Counted from the first letter of the stretch, positions 45,117-54,349 are shown. The stretch: DNA of 64,000 nt from Flavobacterium sp. KACC 22761 (GCF_034058155.1 NZ_CP139148.1:4464001-4528000), one strand, 5' to 3'. A program made the numbers and translations. Notes: generated by a model not told the origin, from the letters alone.

Positions 45117-45227
45117 GTCATTCCAAATTGATTTAAAGCATTTCTTTATAAAAAACTTATAAAAAAGCAACGGCCCTAACACTAACCAAATCTTAAAAAC
45201 GTACGCCTTAAATCAATTTGGAATGAC
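45117..45227. repeat. 111-bp element with 23-bp inverted termini
   Basis: The ends 45117-45139 and 45205-45227 are inverted copies matching at 22 of 23 positions (GTCATTCCAAATTGATTTAA is shared). The interior is ~65 bases without coding content, and AAAT flanks both sides. It lies in the lacZ leader, 50 bases before the ATG. Its form is that of a miniature inverted-repeat element, or of a large leader hairpin. Confidence 0.6.
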
Positions 45228-45241
45228 AAATTCACGAATCA

Positions 45242-45297
45242 CAAATTTAGATATTCACTTAAAAGACATGAGGGGCAATCCAATATAGTAAAAGGGG
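45242..45297 (-). promoter_or_regulatory. lacZ promoter and candidate regulator binding site
   Basis: On the minus strand the -7-like TAAATTTG (45249-45242) is preceded by CCCCTCAT (45275-45268) and, 22 bases up, by CCCCTTTTACTAT (45297 down). This mirrors the susC region at 34897-34953 and supports joint control by the HTCS. The rest of the 365-base gap (45068-45432) holds the 111-bp inverted repeat and the ElaA promoter. Confidence 0.5.
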
Positions 45298-45402
45298 TAT
45301 TTTGGTATTTATACACATTCTGTACAATTTTACCCCCTCTTTTAATGCGTTTCTAGCATCACATGATAAAAAAATAGCATTTTATATCATTACTCAGGAT
45401 TT

Positions 45403-45410
45403 TATCTTTG
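45403..45410 (+). promoter_or_regulatory. Candidate -7 promoter element of the ElaA gene
   Basis: TATCTTTG matches TAnnTTTG, 22 bases before the ATG at 45433. No TTG is seen at the right distance upstream. Confidence 0.4.
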
Positions 45411-45432
45411 ACAAAAAATAAAGCGGTATTTA

Positions 45433-45879
45433 ATGAATTACACTTATACTATTAAATCATTTGGAGAATTCACCAATTTGGAACTTTATCAAATGCTCCG
45501 TTTAAGAAGTGAAGTTTTTGTGGTTGAGCAAAATTGCGTCTATCTTGATTTAGATAATAAGGACCAAAAAAGTTTTCATCTTTTATATTATGTAAATGAT
45601 GAATTGGTTGGTTGCACGCGATTACTTCCAACAGGTTTGTCTTATGATGAAGTTTCTATTGGAAGAGTTGTAATTACTCCCGCTTATCGCGGATTAGGTT
45701 TAGGAAAAAAAATTATGGAAGCTTCGATTACGGGTTGTGAGGAAAAATTTGGCGAAGGCCCAATTCGGATTAGTGCGCAATATCATTTATCCAACTTTTA
45801 TCAGTCTCGTGGATTTGTGGAACAAGGCGAACCGTATGACGAAGACGGAATTCCGCATATCGAAATGTTGCGAATTTAA
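45433..45879 (+). CDS. elaA: GNAT acetyltransferase, ElaA family
   Basis: The 148-residue protein matches ElaA throughout: MLRLRSEVFVVEQNCVYLDL near the N-terminus, then the acetyl-CoA binding motif IGRVVITPAYRGLGLGKKIM (R/Q-x-x-G-x-G/A) and the C-terminal SNFYQSRGFVEQGEPYDEDG. The substrate of ElaA proteins is not established. It is cytoplasmic. It ends three bases before the stop of the convergent LysR gene, with no room for a terminator between them. Confidence 0.92.
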   Translation: MNYTYTIKSFGEFTNLELYQMLRLRSEVFVVEQNCVYLDLDNKDQKSFHLLYYVNDELVGCTRLLPTGLSYDEVSIGRVVITPAYRGLGLGKKIMEASITGCEEKFGEGPIRISAQYHLSNFYQSRGFVEQGEPYDEDGIPHIEMLRI

Positions 45880-45882
45880 AAA

Positions 45883-46746
45883 TTACGGAATAATTAGTTT
45901 TAAGACATTGGACAACACAGGATTATGATCTTCAGTTCGCCAATTCAGATACAAATCGGTTTCAAGTGGCATTTTTATAAATCGGATGCCAGGAATTTCA
46001 TGAAAAAGATAAGAATCAGGCAAAATTGCAATTCCGAGTCCTTTTCGCACCAAAGCAATAATCGCTGATCCGAATTCAGAATGAAGATAGACTTCTGGCG
46101 CATTTTCCAAAGAATTGAATAATCGCTGAATCAAATCGCTGTAACTGCTGCCTTCATCATTTGTTGGAAGAATAAATTTTTGAAAAGCGAGTGTTTCTTT
46201 TGTCAAATCTTCGGGCGTTTTGTATGGATGATTTTCGGGAACAACGATGGCTAAATTATCGGTATAGAATTTTTCTGAAGCAATATCTTTGGCATTATTT
46301 ATATCTCTGGTAATCGCCAAATCGATTTTATAGTTTCGAAGAAAATCCTGCTGATCTTCATAAAGAACTTGAACCAATTTGATTTTGAGTTTTGGAAAAG
46401 TACCTGAAATTCGGGATAAAATATCGGGCATGATTGAAGCCGAAATAGAATCTGGATGTGCAATAGTGATGGTACCGCTTTCGCCCAACTGAATCTGGCG
46501 CGCCGACTGATGAATGAATTCAAGTTTGCTGAGCTCGACTTCCCATTTTTCTTTTAGAAATTGACCCGCTGCAGTAAGTTTGACATTACGTTTGTTTCGC
46601 TCAAAAAGTTGAACTCCCAATTGGTTTTCCAAAGACTGAATTTGTCTGCTGAGTGCCGATTGTGTAATATTCATCTTTCCGGCAGTGTTCCAGAAATGAA
46701 GCTCTTTGGCAAGAGCCAAAAAATATTTGATTTGCTGTAAGTCCAT
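45883..46746 (-). CDS. LysR-family transcriptional regulator
   Basis: The 287-residue protein has the N-terminal winged HTH (MDLQQIKYFLALAKELHFWN and MNITQSALSRQIQSLENQLG) and a periplasmic-binding-protein-like effector domain from ~residue 90. It is divergent from the GNAT/EamA pair with a 63-base shared region that contains a perfect 16-bp palindrome, the classical LysR arrangement. It probably controls the exporter and itself; the effector is unknown. Confidence 0.94.
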   Translation of the reverse strand: MDLQQIKYFLALAKELHFWNTAGKMNITQSALSRQIQSLENQLGVQLFERNKRNVKLTAAGQFLKEKWEVELSKLEFIHQSARQIQLGESGTITIAHPDSISASIMPDILSRISGTFPKLKIKLVQVLYEDQQDFLRNYKIDLAITRDINNAKDIASEKFYTDNLAIVVPENHPYKTPEDLTKETLAFQKFILPTNDEGSSYSDLIQRLFNSLENAPEVYLHSEFGSAIIALVRKGLGIAILPDSYLFHEIPGIRFIKMPLETDLYLNWRTEDHNPVLSNVLKLIIP

Positions 46747-46783
46747 TGATGCAAATTACGCATTTATTAAAGACAAAAACAGC

Positions 46784-46799
46784 TTTTAATGCATTAAAA
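46784..46799. promoter_or_regulatory. Palindromic LysR operator candidate
   Basis: TTTTAATGCATTAAAA is a perfect 16-bp palindrome between the divergent LysR and GNAT starts, 11 bases before the GNAT ATG. A related half (ATTACGCATTTATTAAAG, 46756-46771) lies next to it. LysR proteins bind T-N11-A dyads in such positions. Confidence 0.55.
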
Positions 46800-46809
46800 A
46801 TAAAATAAA

Positions 46810-47331
46810 ATGAGTACGCTAAAAATTACAAAAGCAACGCTAAATGATATTGCAAAACTTCAAGATATTGGCAGAATAACTTTTTCTGAAACTTTTGCAA
46901 CAGTAAATTCAGAAGAAAATATGGCAAAATATCTGGAAGAAAGTTTTGCTACGGAAAAATTGACTTCGGAACTTCAAAATGAATCTTCTTATTTTTATTT
47001 GGCAGCAATCGATGAAAAAATAATCGGTTATTTAAAATTAAACACAGGAGAAGCGCAAACCGAAAAACAAGATAAAAACGCTCTTGAAATTGAACGCATT
47101 TATGTTGCAAAAGATTTTCATGGCAAAAATATTGGGCAAGAATTGTATGCTCAAGCTTTAAAAACTGCAACAGCACTAAATGCTTCCTATATGTGGCTTG
47201 GCGTATGGGAAAAGAATTTTAGAGCTGTTAGTTTTTATACTAAAAATGGTTTTGAGCAATTTGACACTCATATTTTTAGATTGGGCGACGATGAACAAAC
47301 CGATTTGATGATGAAAAAAATCTTAGCCTAA
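46810..47331 (+). CDS. GNAT family N-acetyltransferase
   Basis: The 173-residue protein carries the GNAT core, with the acetyl-CoA loop ERIYVAKDFHGKNIGQELYA near residue 97 and the C-terminal NFRAVSFYTKNGFEQFDTH. It resembles spermidine/spermine or ribosomal-protein type acetyltransferases, but the substrate cannot be told. It is cytoplasmic. It is followed after 15 bases by the EamA transporter gene, so the two form an operon opposite the LysR gene. Modification and export of one compound is an inference from context. Confidence 0.9.
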   Translation: MSTLKITKATLNDIAKLQDIGRITFSETFATVNSEENMAKYLEESFATEKLTSELQNESSYFYLAAIDEKIIGYLKLNTGEAQTEKQDKNALEIERIYVAKDFHGKNIGQELYAQALKTATALNASYMWLGVWEKNFRAVSFYTKNGFEQFDTHIFRLGDDEQTDLMMKKILA

Positions 47332-47346
47332 AACCTAAATTTCAAA

Positions 47347-48234
47347 ATGAAAAAACAAAAACTTTTATTGATTTTGCTGATTATTGGCACTGCTTTTTGG
47401 GGAATTTCATATTCAATTACCAAAATGGCGATTGGCGATTATTCTCCGGCGACCTTTTTGTTTTACCGATTTTTATTGGCTGTCCTTGTTTTGACCCTTA
47501 TTTTTTGGAAATACGTCCGAGCAATCAATCTTGAAGCCATTAAAACCGGAGCCATCCTAGCAATTCCGATGTTTTTAGGCATTCATTTGCAGACCATTGG
47601 ACTTAAACATACGAATGCTTCACAATGTTCTTTCATTGCCGGATTAACCGTTATCATTATTCCGTTATTAAAATTAGCGATTTACAAAACCAATACTTCA
47701 TTAAAAATTTGGATCGCGGCTTTGACCGCTTTAATGGGTTTGTTTATTATTGCCATCAAAGATAAATTCGAAATAAACATTGGCGATTTATACACCATTG
47801 CGGGAGCTTTTGCCTTTGCTGTTTACTTGATTACGGTTGAAAAGCATTCGGCTTTAAAAAATCTTTTGTATTCGATTGTTCCAATGTTTGCGTTTTGTGC
47901 GCTTTTCACCTTTTGTATTGCGCTTACAGATCACAATGCCGATTGGTTACCAAAAAATAATACTTTTTGGCTTGGCGTAGTGTACTGTGCCTTGTTTTCA
48001 ACCGCTTATATGTACACGGTTTCTAATATTTCGCAACGTTATTTATCTGCCGAAAGAGTCGCTGTCATTTATTTGTTTGAACCTGTTTTTGGCGCTATTG
48101 GAGCATTTTTTATTTTGGGTGAAAATCTTGGTTGGAGACTTCTTTTGGGCGGCACTCTTATTTTTTCTGCAACTATTATTTCTGAAGTTAATTTTAAAAC
48201 GGATAAACTTAAGTTTTTGGCGAAAAAGAATTAA
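47347..48234 (+). CDS. DMT/EamA-family exporter
   Basis: The 295-residue protein has ten membrane helices in two EamA repeats: the first from LLLILLIIGTAFWGISYSIT, the second from IGDLYTIAGAFAFAVYLITV, with the typical end VIYLFEPVFGAIGAFFILGE. EamA carriers export amino acids, purines or related metabolites across the inner membrane. It shares the operon with a GNAT and is divergent from LysR. Its stop codon is separated by one base from the stop of the convergent ABC permease. Confidence 0.92.
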   Translation: MKKQKLLLILLIIGTAFWGISYSITKMAIGDYSPATFLFYRFLLAVLVLTLIFWKYVRAINLEAIKTGAILAIPMFLGIHLQTIGLKHTNASQCSFIAGLTVIIIPLLKLAIYKTNTSLKIWIAALTALMGLFIIAIKDKFEINIGDLYTIAGAFAFAVYLITVEKHSALKNLLYSIVPMFAFCALFTFCIALTDHNADWLPKNNTFWLGVVYCALFSTAYMYTVSNISQRYLSAERVAVIYLFEPVFGAIGAFFILGENLGWRLLLGGTLIFSATIISEVNFKTDKLKFLAKKN

Positions 48235-48235
48235 T

Positions 48236-49360
48236 TTAACTCGTCTTCCTGTAATTGTAAATTGCCAGTGCATTTAAAACAACAGCAAAAACGCCCAAAT
48301 ACAAAAGTTCTCGTCCAACTTCTTTTAAGCCACTTCCTTTTAAAACAATCAAACGGACCACTTTAATAAAATGTGTTACCGGAGTAAACTCTGACATTGT
48401 CCTAGCCCAATTTGGCATACTATCGGTACTCGTGAAAAAACCGCTCATAAGCATGAAAATCATCATGAAGAAAAAGGCAATAAACATGGCTTGCAGTTGC
48501 GTATCTGCAAATGTAGAAATCAAAAGCCCGAGACCTAATAAAGCTATTAAATATACGGCTGCAAAAAGATAAAGCACTGCGAGACTTCCCTTTGGAAATA
48601 TGCCATAAATCAAATACATTACCGTGAGTCCAACCGTAAATACGATCATTCCGACGATCCAAAAAGGGATTAATTTTCCTAAAATGAATTGCCATTTCTG
48701 AATAGGCGTTACATTGATTTGCTCGATCGTTCCTATCTCTTTTTCTTTTACAATATTGAGTGCAGTGATAAATCCACCAATTAATGTGAGCAGCAAAACC
48801 AAAATTCCGGGAACCATATAATATTTATATTCGGCTCTTGGATTGTACCAATTGGTGCTTGTCAAAGTAATTAACGACGGAGCCATTGAAGCCGATTGTT
48901 TTGGCAGTTTAAACCGGATATCAAGATCTTGGCTAAAATCGGCTAAAACTACATTTAGATATGCAGATCCAATATTTGATTTTGTTCCGTTAATGGCGTC
49001 TGCAGCAATATTTACTTTCTGGCTTCCCTCTCTGACCAAATTTCGTTCAAATCCGGATGGAATTTCTAAAATCAAATCGGCTTCTCCTGTTTCAATCAAT
49101 TCTAATCCTTCTAAATAGGAAGCTGGAGCGCCCGCAATATGAAAATATCCAGACGAGCCAATTTTATTTGCCAATTTTTGTGAATACGAGCTATGATCGT
49201 GATCGACATAAGCGATGTTTACATTTTTTACTTCGAAGTTTGCTGCCAAAGGCAAAATAATAAGTTGTATTGTAGGCACGATAAACATCATCGCCAAGAT
49301 TGTTTTGTCTCTGAATATCTGACGAAATTCTTTCTGCAATATAAAACGAAGCACTTTCAT
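48236..49360 (-). CDS. ABC-2 type permease (YbhR-like), second permease
   Basis: The 374-residue protein has one N-terminal helix, a ~150-residue periplasmic domain (NVNIAYVDHDHSSYSQKLAN) and five C-terminal membrane helices, the layout of YbhR/YbhS permeases. The cytoplasmic motif FRQIFRDKTILAMMFIVPTI at the start and VKEKEIGTIEQINVTPIQKW before helix 3 are typical. It overlaps the preceding permease gene by four bases. It is the last gene of the seven-gene exporter operon. Confidence 0.93.
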   Translation of the reverse strand: MKVLRFILQKEFRQIFRDKTILAMMFIVPTIQLIILPLAANFEVKNVNIAYVDHDHSSYSQKLANKIGSSGYFHIAGAPASYLEGLELIETGEADLILEIPSGFERNLVREGSQKVNIAADAINGTKSNIGSAYLNVVLADFSQDLDIRFKLPKQSASMAPSLITLTSTNWYNPRAEYKYYMVPGILVLLLTLIGGFITALNIVKEKEIGTIEQINVTPIQKWQFILGKLIPFWIVGMIVFTVGLTVMYLIYGIFPKGSLAVLYLFAAVYLIALLGLGLLISTFADTQLQAMFIAFFFMMIFMLMSGFFTSTDSMPNWARTMSEFTPVTHFIKVVRLIVLKGSGLKEVGRELLYLGVFAVVLNALAIYNYRKTS

Positions 49361-50463
49361 GATAACCGAATCTTAAATTTTTTCAATGCAATAGTCAATA
49401 AAAATGCCGCCATTCCTGCCAATATCAAAGTTTCTTTCCAAACAAACTCAAATCCCAAACCTTTGAGCATTACAGCTTTTACAATAGTATAATAATATCG
49501 AGAAGGCACAATATGCGAAACAACCTGAAAAATCCAAGGCATATTTTCCAGCGGAAACATAAAACCTGTAAGTATCAATGTGGGCAACATCATTCCCATC
49601 ATCGAAATCAACATTGCCGTTTGTTGCGAATCTGTCACATTTGAAATCAGTAAACCCAAAGAAAGGCAAGTAATGATGAACAAAATACTTTCGGCAAAAA
49701 GCAATAAAAAACTACCTTTTATTTCAACATGCAGAAGATATACCGATAAAAACAAGATCAGCATAAAATTAATCAGTGAAAGCGCCAAATACGGAATTGC
49801 TTTTGCAATCAAAACCATTATGGGTTTGAAAGGAGATACAAGCAGAATTTCCATAGTACCAAGCTCTTTCTCGCGAACCACGGAAACCGATGTCAGCGCC
49901 GTGCTTACAATCATAAAAATCAAGGCAATAACACCCGGAATAAAATTCAGCGAGCCATTTTGTTGTTCGTTGTAAAGATGCCTTAATTCGGGAACAATTT
50001 GATAATTTAATTGAGCTGTTGGGTTTAATTCTCGTTGGTAATCTCCAACAATTGCGGCCAAATAATTCGTTACTATAGTTGCCGTATTTGGATCTGAAGC
50101 ATCGGCAATTACTTGAATTTTTGCGCCACCAAGACGCTGTATTTCAGAACCAAAATTTGACGGAAAAATGATAGCACATTTTATACTTCCGTCTTTAAAT
50201 CTATTTTCAACGTCTTTATAATCCAAAATTGGATTTTCGACATGAAAGTAATCGCTTGATTGTATTTTTCTAATAATTTTTTCAGAATGAATATCATGCG
50301 CATTATCCTGAATCGCAATTCCGATATTTTTGACTTCACTGCTCAACGCAAATCCAAAGAGAATAATCTGTGCAACAGGAAGCCCAAAAAGAATCAACAA
50401 AGTTCTTTTGTCCCTGAATACATGATAAAATTCTTTCCGAATAAAAGCTAATAATCTTTTCAT
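49357..50463 (-). CDS. ABC-2 type permease (YbhS-like), first permease
   Basis: I choose the ATG at 50463, one base after the ATPase stop, which gives 368 residues beginning MKRLLAFIRKEFYHVFRDKR; an upstream ATG adds residues that overlap the ATPase gene. The layout is the same as its neighbour: one N-terminal helix, a periplasmic domain and five helices (VREKELGTMEILLVSPFKPI before helix 3). The two permeases are paralogues and probably form a heterodimer driven by the two ATPases. Confidence 0.93.
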   Translation of the reverse strand: MKRLLAFIRKEFYHVFRDKRTLLILFGLPVAQIILFGFALSSEVKNIGIAIQDNAHDIHSEKIIRKIQSSDYFHVENPILDYKDVENRFKDGSIKCAIIFPSNFGSEIQRLGGAKIQVIADASDPNTATIVTNYLAAIVGDYQRELNPTAQLNYQIVPELRHLYNEQQNGSLNFIPGVIALIFMIVSTALTSVSVVREKELGTMEILLVSPFKPIMVLIAKAIPYLALSLINFMLILFLSVYLLHVEIKGSFLLLFAESILFIITCLSLGLLISNVTDSQQTAMLISMMGMMLPTLILTGFMFPLENMPWIFQVVSHIVPSRYYYTIVKAVMLKGLGFEFVWKETLILAGMAAFLLTIALKKFKIRLS

Positions 50464-50464
50464 A

Positions 50465-51208
50465 TTAATCTGCTGCTCTTTTAGCGTTTCGTGCCAATTC
50501 ATAAAAAACTTCATCCATAGAAGTCGTATTGAAACGATTTTTTAATCCCGCTGGCGAATCTATTGCCTCCACTCTGCCGTCAACCATAATGCTTATTCTG
50601 TTGCAATATTCGGCTTCGTCCATATAATGCGTCGTAACGAAAACCGTAATTCCATTAGCGGAAGCTTCATAAATCATATCCCAAAACTGTCTTCTTGTAA
50701 TTGGATCGACACCGCCAGTTGGTTCATCCAAAAAAACAATCTTTGGCCGATGAAAAACGGCTACAGAAAAAGCCAGTTTTTGTTTCCAGCCCAAAGGCAA
50801 TCCGCCAACCAATTTTTTAGCTTCTTTTTCCAAGCCTAAAGTTTTGACCAAATCTTGGCTTCTTTCCTTTATTTCTGGCCGAGAAACCCCGTAAACGCCA
50901 CCATAAAACTCAATATTTTCCAGAATGGTTAAATTGTCATATAAAGAAAACTTTTGGCTCATATAACCAATATTCTTTTTGATTTTTTCCTGTTGTTTGT
51001 AAACATCAAATCCTGCAACACTGGCTTCTCCAGAAGTAGGAAACGAAAGTCCGCAGAGAATTCGCATTGCTGTTGTTTTTCCCGCGCCGTTGGCACCGAG
51101 AAAACCAAATATTTCACCTTCACTGACTTCAAAGCTGATTTTATCTACCGCTTTGAAATCACCAAACTGTTTCGTTAAATCCTTACAAACAATTGCTTTA
51201 TTTTCCAT
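50465..51208 (-). CDS. ABC transporter ATPase corresponding to the second half of YbhF
   Basis: The 247-residue protein has Walker A GANGAGKTT, Q loop YMSQKFSLYD, Walker B KIVFLDEPTGGVD and the switch His in VTTHYMDEAE. The signature region is altered, reading VGGLPLGWKQKLAF instead of LSGGQ; this form is, as I recall, what the C-terminal half of E. coli YbhF shows. Its start overlaps the previous ATPase gene by 11 bases. It should energise the drug or metabolite exporter together with its partner. Confidence 0.92.
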   Translation of the reverse strand: MENKAIVCKDLTKQFGDFKAVDKISFEVSEGEIFGFLGANGAGKTTAMRILCGLSFPTSGEASVAGFDVYKQQEKIKKNIGYMSQKFSLYDNLTILENIEFYGGVYGVSRPEIKERSQDLVKTLGLEKEAKKLVGGLPLGWKQKLAFSVAVFHRPKIVFLDEPTGGVDPITRRQFWDMIYEASANGITVFVTTHYMDEAEYCNRISIMVDGRVEAIDSPAGLKNRFNTTSMDEVFYELARNAKRAAD

Positions 51209-52148
51209 TTAAGACTTCTTTAGATTCTTCTGAATTGTTTTGTTCTCTCATAAAACGAATAAAACTGTCTTCAATCGTTGGTTCTATCTTTTTGACTTCA
51301 AAATTCTCCGGATTGTACTTTTCTGCAATTGTTTTTATAGTTTCCTCGTTCGCAGTTTCCGATGTCAAAGTAAGATGAACAAATTCTCCAAAGGCGTCGC
51401 AACTTTCGATTTCTTTATCGGTTCGAAAATCCTTCAAAAGTTTGTAGATGTTTTTCGCTTTAGCAGCAAAAAGCGGTTTTGGAAAATCATTTATAATTTG
51501 CTGCGGCGCATCAACTTTCATTATTTTTCCATTCTGGATCAAAGCGATGCGATCACATAATTTTGCTTCATCCATATAAGGAGTCGAAACGACTATTGTG
51601 ATTTGCTGTTTTTTCAGTTTGTCGAGCATTTCCCAAAATTCACTTCTGGAAACGACGTCCACGCCCGTTGTTGGTTCATCTAAAAACAAAACTTCAGGCT
51701 TATGAATCAATGCGCAACATAAAGCCAGTTTTTGTTTCATTCCACCAGAAAGTTTTCCTGCGCGCCGATTATTAAACGGCTTTATTTGGTCGTAAATGTC
51801 TTTTATCAATTCGTAGTTTTCCTCAATCGTAGTTCCGAAAATAGTAGCAAAAAAGTTCAGATTTTCCTTCACGGTCAAATCTTGATACAGCGAAAATTTC
51901 CCCGGCATGTAGCCCACTTTATTTCTGATTTCCTGAAAATCTTTTACAACATCATGGTCTTCAACAGTTGCTGTTCCATTTTCTGCCAATAATAATGTGG
52001 TCAAAATTCTAAAAATTGACGTTTTTCCAGCTCCATCTGGACCTATCAATCCAAAAAGCTCGCCTTTCTGAACCTCAAAAGACACATTATCTACGGCAAC
52101 AAAATCGCCGTATTTTTTAGTAATATTATTTAGAACAACTGCAGGCAT
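51198..52148 (-). CDS. ABC transporter ATPase corresponding to the first half of YbhF
   Basis: The 316-residue protein has Walker A GPDGAGKTS, a canonical signature KLSGGMKQKLAL, Walker B VLFLDEPTTGVD and a switch segment VVSTPYMDEAKL, where the usual His is replaced by Pro or Tyr. A ~90-residue C-terminal extension follows the nucleotide-binding domain. Together the two ATPases have one consensus signature and one consensus switch His, as expected of a complementary heterodimer. It begins nine bases after the HlyD gene stop. Confidence 0.92.
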   Translation of the reverse strand: MPAVVLNNITKKYGDFVAVDNVSFEVQKGELFGLIGPDGAGKTSIFRILTTLLLAENGTATVEDHDVVKDFQEIRNKVGYMPGKFSLYQDLTVKENLNFFATIFGTTIEENYELIKDIYDQIKPFNNRRAGKLSGGMKQKLALCCALIHKPEVLFLDEPTTGVDVVSRSEFWEMLDKLKKQQITIVVSTPYMDEAKLCDRIALIQNGKIMKVDAPQQIINDFPKPLFAAKAKNIYKLLKDFRTDKEIESCDAFGEFVHLTLTSETANEETIKTIAEKYNPENFEVKKIEPTIEDSFIRFMREQNNSEESKEVLNGK

Positions 52149-52157
52149 AAAACTGTT

Positions 52158-53060
52158 TTATTTTGACCAAAGGACTTCGCCGTACATACCAATTTTCAAA
52201 AACCCATCATTTTTGACACGCACTTTTATGGCATAAACCAAATTTGCCCTTTCATCTTTCGTCGGAATTGTTTTGGGCGAAAACTCTGATTTATCTGAAA
52301 TCCAATTTATTGTGCCTTGATATTCCTTACATTTTTTCTCGCCTTCATCAATTCTGACTTTAACTTGCTGTCCAATTTTAATTTGTGGCAACTGTGTTCC
52401 AGTAATATACGCTCGAAGATCAAGCGTTTCAAGATTGGCAATTTTATAAAGCGGTTTGCCTACAACTGCCATTTCATATTGTTCCGCATATTTTGCCAAA
52501 ACGGTTCCTTTAATCGGATTTACAATGATACTTTTATTCAATTGATCGTCAATTCCTTTTAACTGAACGCCAACTGTATTTCCTTGTTCCGTCAGATTTT
52601 CGTTCGTAATTTCCAAAGAATTTTTCTGCGCCGCAATTTGAGATTGCAAAGTCGCCACTTTTGCATTAGCATCATCCAATTGTTTCTGTGAAGCCACGCC
52701 ACCTTTTACCAACTTTTCAGTTCTGTTGCGATCTAAAAGAGCATTTGCAAGTTGTTTTTTTAAACTTTCAGTCTGAATTTGTTCTTGAGGTCTTCCGCTT
52801 AAAATTGCTTTTTTATTTTGTCGCAACTGCATTTTGCTGATCGATAATTGAGTGCTATCAATAAAACCTACTTTTTGTCCAACTTCTAATTGCTGTCCTT
52901 CTTCCACATTGAATTTTAATATTTGTCCATTCGCTTCCGCGGATAAAATCGTTTCTACAGCTTCAAAAGATCCCGATGCATCAAATTCATTTTCATTTTT
53001 AGCGCAGGAAAACAAGCAAAATGTTGCTACTAAAAAACATAAGAGCTTTATCTTTTTCAT
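52158..53060 (-). CDS. HlyD-family adaptor lipoprotein (YbhG-like)
   Basis: The 300-residue protein has a lipobox (ATFCLFSCAKNEN, Cys 19). It then has a split lipoyl domain (EANGQILKFNVEEGQQLEVG and KSIIVNPIKGTVLAKYAEQY) around a long helical hairpin (~75-165), and a beta-barrel. It would connect the ABC permeases to the TolC-like channel. It lies 12 bases after the TolC-like gene and 9 before the ATPase. Confidence 0.93.
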   Translation of the reverse strand: MKKIKLLCFLVATFCLFSCAKNENEFDASGSFEAVETILSAEANGQILKFNVEEGQQLEVGQKVGFIDSTQLSISKMQLRQNKKAILSGRPQEQIQTESLKKQLANALLDRNRTEKLVKGGVASQKQLDDANAKVATLQSQIAAQKNSLEITNENLTEQGNTVGVQLKGIDDQLNKSIIVNPIKGTVLAKYAEQYEMAVVGKPLYKIANLETLDLRAYITGTQLPQIKIGQQVKVRIDEGEKKCKEYQGTINWISDKSEFSPKTIPTKDERANLVYAIKVRVKNDGFLKIGMYGEVLWSK

Positions 53061-53072
53061 AATATATTGGTA

Positions 53073-54317
53073 TTAATTTCCTTTGATTGTTTGGTATTCG
53101 TAGGCGCTCATCAAAAGCTGAATTTCATGCAAAGCTTTCTCTGCTCGTGCATTTCCTTCTTTTTCTGTTGCATTCAACAAATCGATTAACGGACCGGCGC
53201 CAGTGTCATATTTTAATTGATATCCTTCGCGAATGGTTTGTCGAAGCTTAACAATGGCATCGTCATCTTTCAAAATTGAAGTTTGCCTTTCAATATCAGC
53301 CGTTTTTTGATTCATTTGAAATCTGGTATTGAACAAAAAAGTTTCTTCCTGAAGATCGATTTGCTTTAATTGCTGTTTTGTCAATTCCTTTTCGTTAGAA
53401 TTTTTATACAAACCTTTTATATCCCAGTTGACGCTTAATCCTGCAACACCAACGGTTGAAATTTTACTTGTTCCGAAATTAATTCCAGGCGCAAATACAA
53501 CTCCAGCACCAATCAAGCCCACTTTTGGCATTAAACTTACCTTTTGCATATCCGATTGTGCACTTATTAAGTTTCGTTGATTCGAAAAACGCAATTGTTC
53601 TGGACGTTTAATCAACGTATCTAAACCGACAGCATTTATAGGTTTTTCAAATTTTGTCTGATTTATGTTTTTCCCAATCAAATACGAAAACATGGTTTGA
53701 TAGCCATTTTTGGTATATTCAAAATCTTTTTTTTGTCTGCTGAGAATTAATTGCTCGGCTTTCATTTCGTCAACATCCGTTTTGTAAGCGAGGCCATTTT
53801 CATGAAGTTTTTTGACTTTGTCAATATTGTTGGCCAAAATGGTATTTTGTATTTCTAATTGTTTCAGCTGTTCCTCAATTAGCAATACACCAAAATAAAG
53901 CTGATTCACTCGCGAGCGCAAATCATAAAGCGATACTTCGACTGAAGCTTTATCAACATTTGAAGAAGCTTCTACAATCTTTTTTTGGGTTTTAGTTGCA
54001 CCGCCATCCCAAATTACCTGATTTACTTGACCAAGTCCGATAAATTTAAATTTACTGTCATTTCCAGAATTTCCCATACTTGGAAAATCGCCAAAAACAT
54101 ATCCTTCAATTGCGGTCACACTTATTTGAGGCAGATACGCTTTATTGGCATTGCTCAACGTATATTCTTTGCTTTTTTCAATCAATTCGTATTGCTTGAT
54201 TAAAGGATAATTTTCAACTGCAAGCTTGTAGCTTTGATCAATTGTCAAGGTCTGTGCTGAAACAATATTCATAAAGGACAGCAATCCTATATATTTAAGT
54301 ACGTCTAATTTCCTCAT
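53073..54317 (-). CDS. TolC-family outer-membrane efflux protein
   Basis: The ATG at 54317 gives 414 residues with a signal peptide (YIGLLSFMNIVSAQ); an ATG at 54380 lies inside the TetR gene and gives no signal. The two TolC repeats with long helices are visible (SNVDKASVEVSLYDLRSRVN and RQTIREGYQLKYDTGAGPLI). The product forms the outer-membrane duct of the exporter. It lies 32 bases after the TetR gene and is the second gene of the operon. Confidence 0.92.
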   Translation of the reverse strand: MRKLDVLKYIGLLSFMNIVSAQTLTIDQSYKLAVENYPLIKQYELIEKSKEYTLSNANKAYLPQISVTAIEGYVFGDFPSMGNSGNDSKFKFIGLGQVNQVIWDGGATKTQKKIVEASSNVDKASVEVSLYDLRSRVNQLYFGVLLIEEQLKQLEIQNTILANNIDKVKKLHENGLAYKTDVDEMKAEQLILSRQKKDFEYTKNGYQTMFSYLIGKNINQTKFEKPINAVGLDTLIKRPEQLRFSNQRNLISAQSDMQKVSLMPKVGLIGAGVVFAPGINFGTSKISTVGVAGLSVNWDIKGLYKNSNEKELTKQQLKQIDLQEETFLFNTRFQMNQKTADIERQTSILKDDDAIVKLRQTIREGYQLKYDTGAGPLIDLLNATEKEGNARAEKALHEIQLLMSAYEYQTIKGN

Positions 54318-54349
54318 ATTACATAAATAAACTAGCTTTAATAAATCAA

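Noticed and set aside
45242..45297. A classical TTG-N20-TAnnTTTG promoter for lacZ
   Set aside because: The nearest TTG is 26 bases from the -7 element, too far, so the region is listed as regulator-dependent instead.
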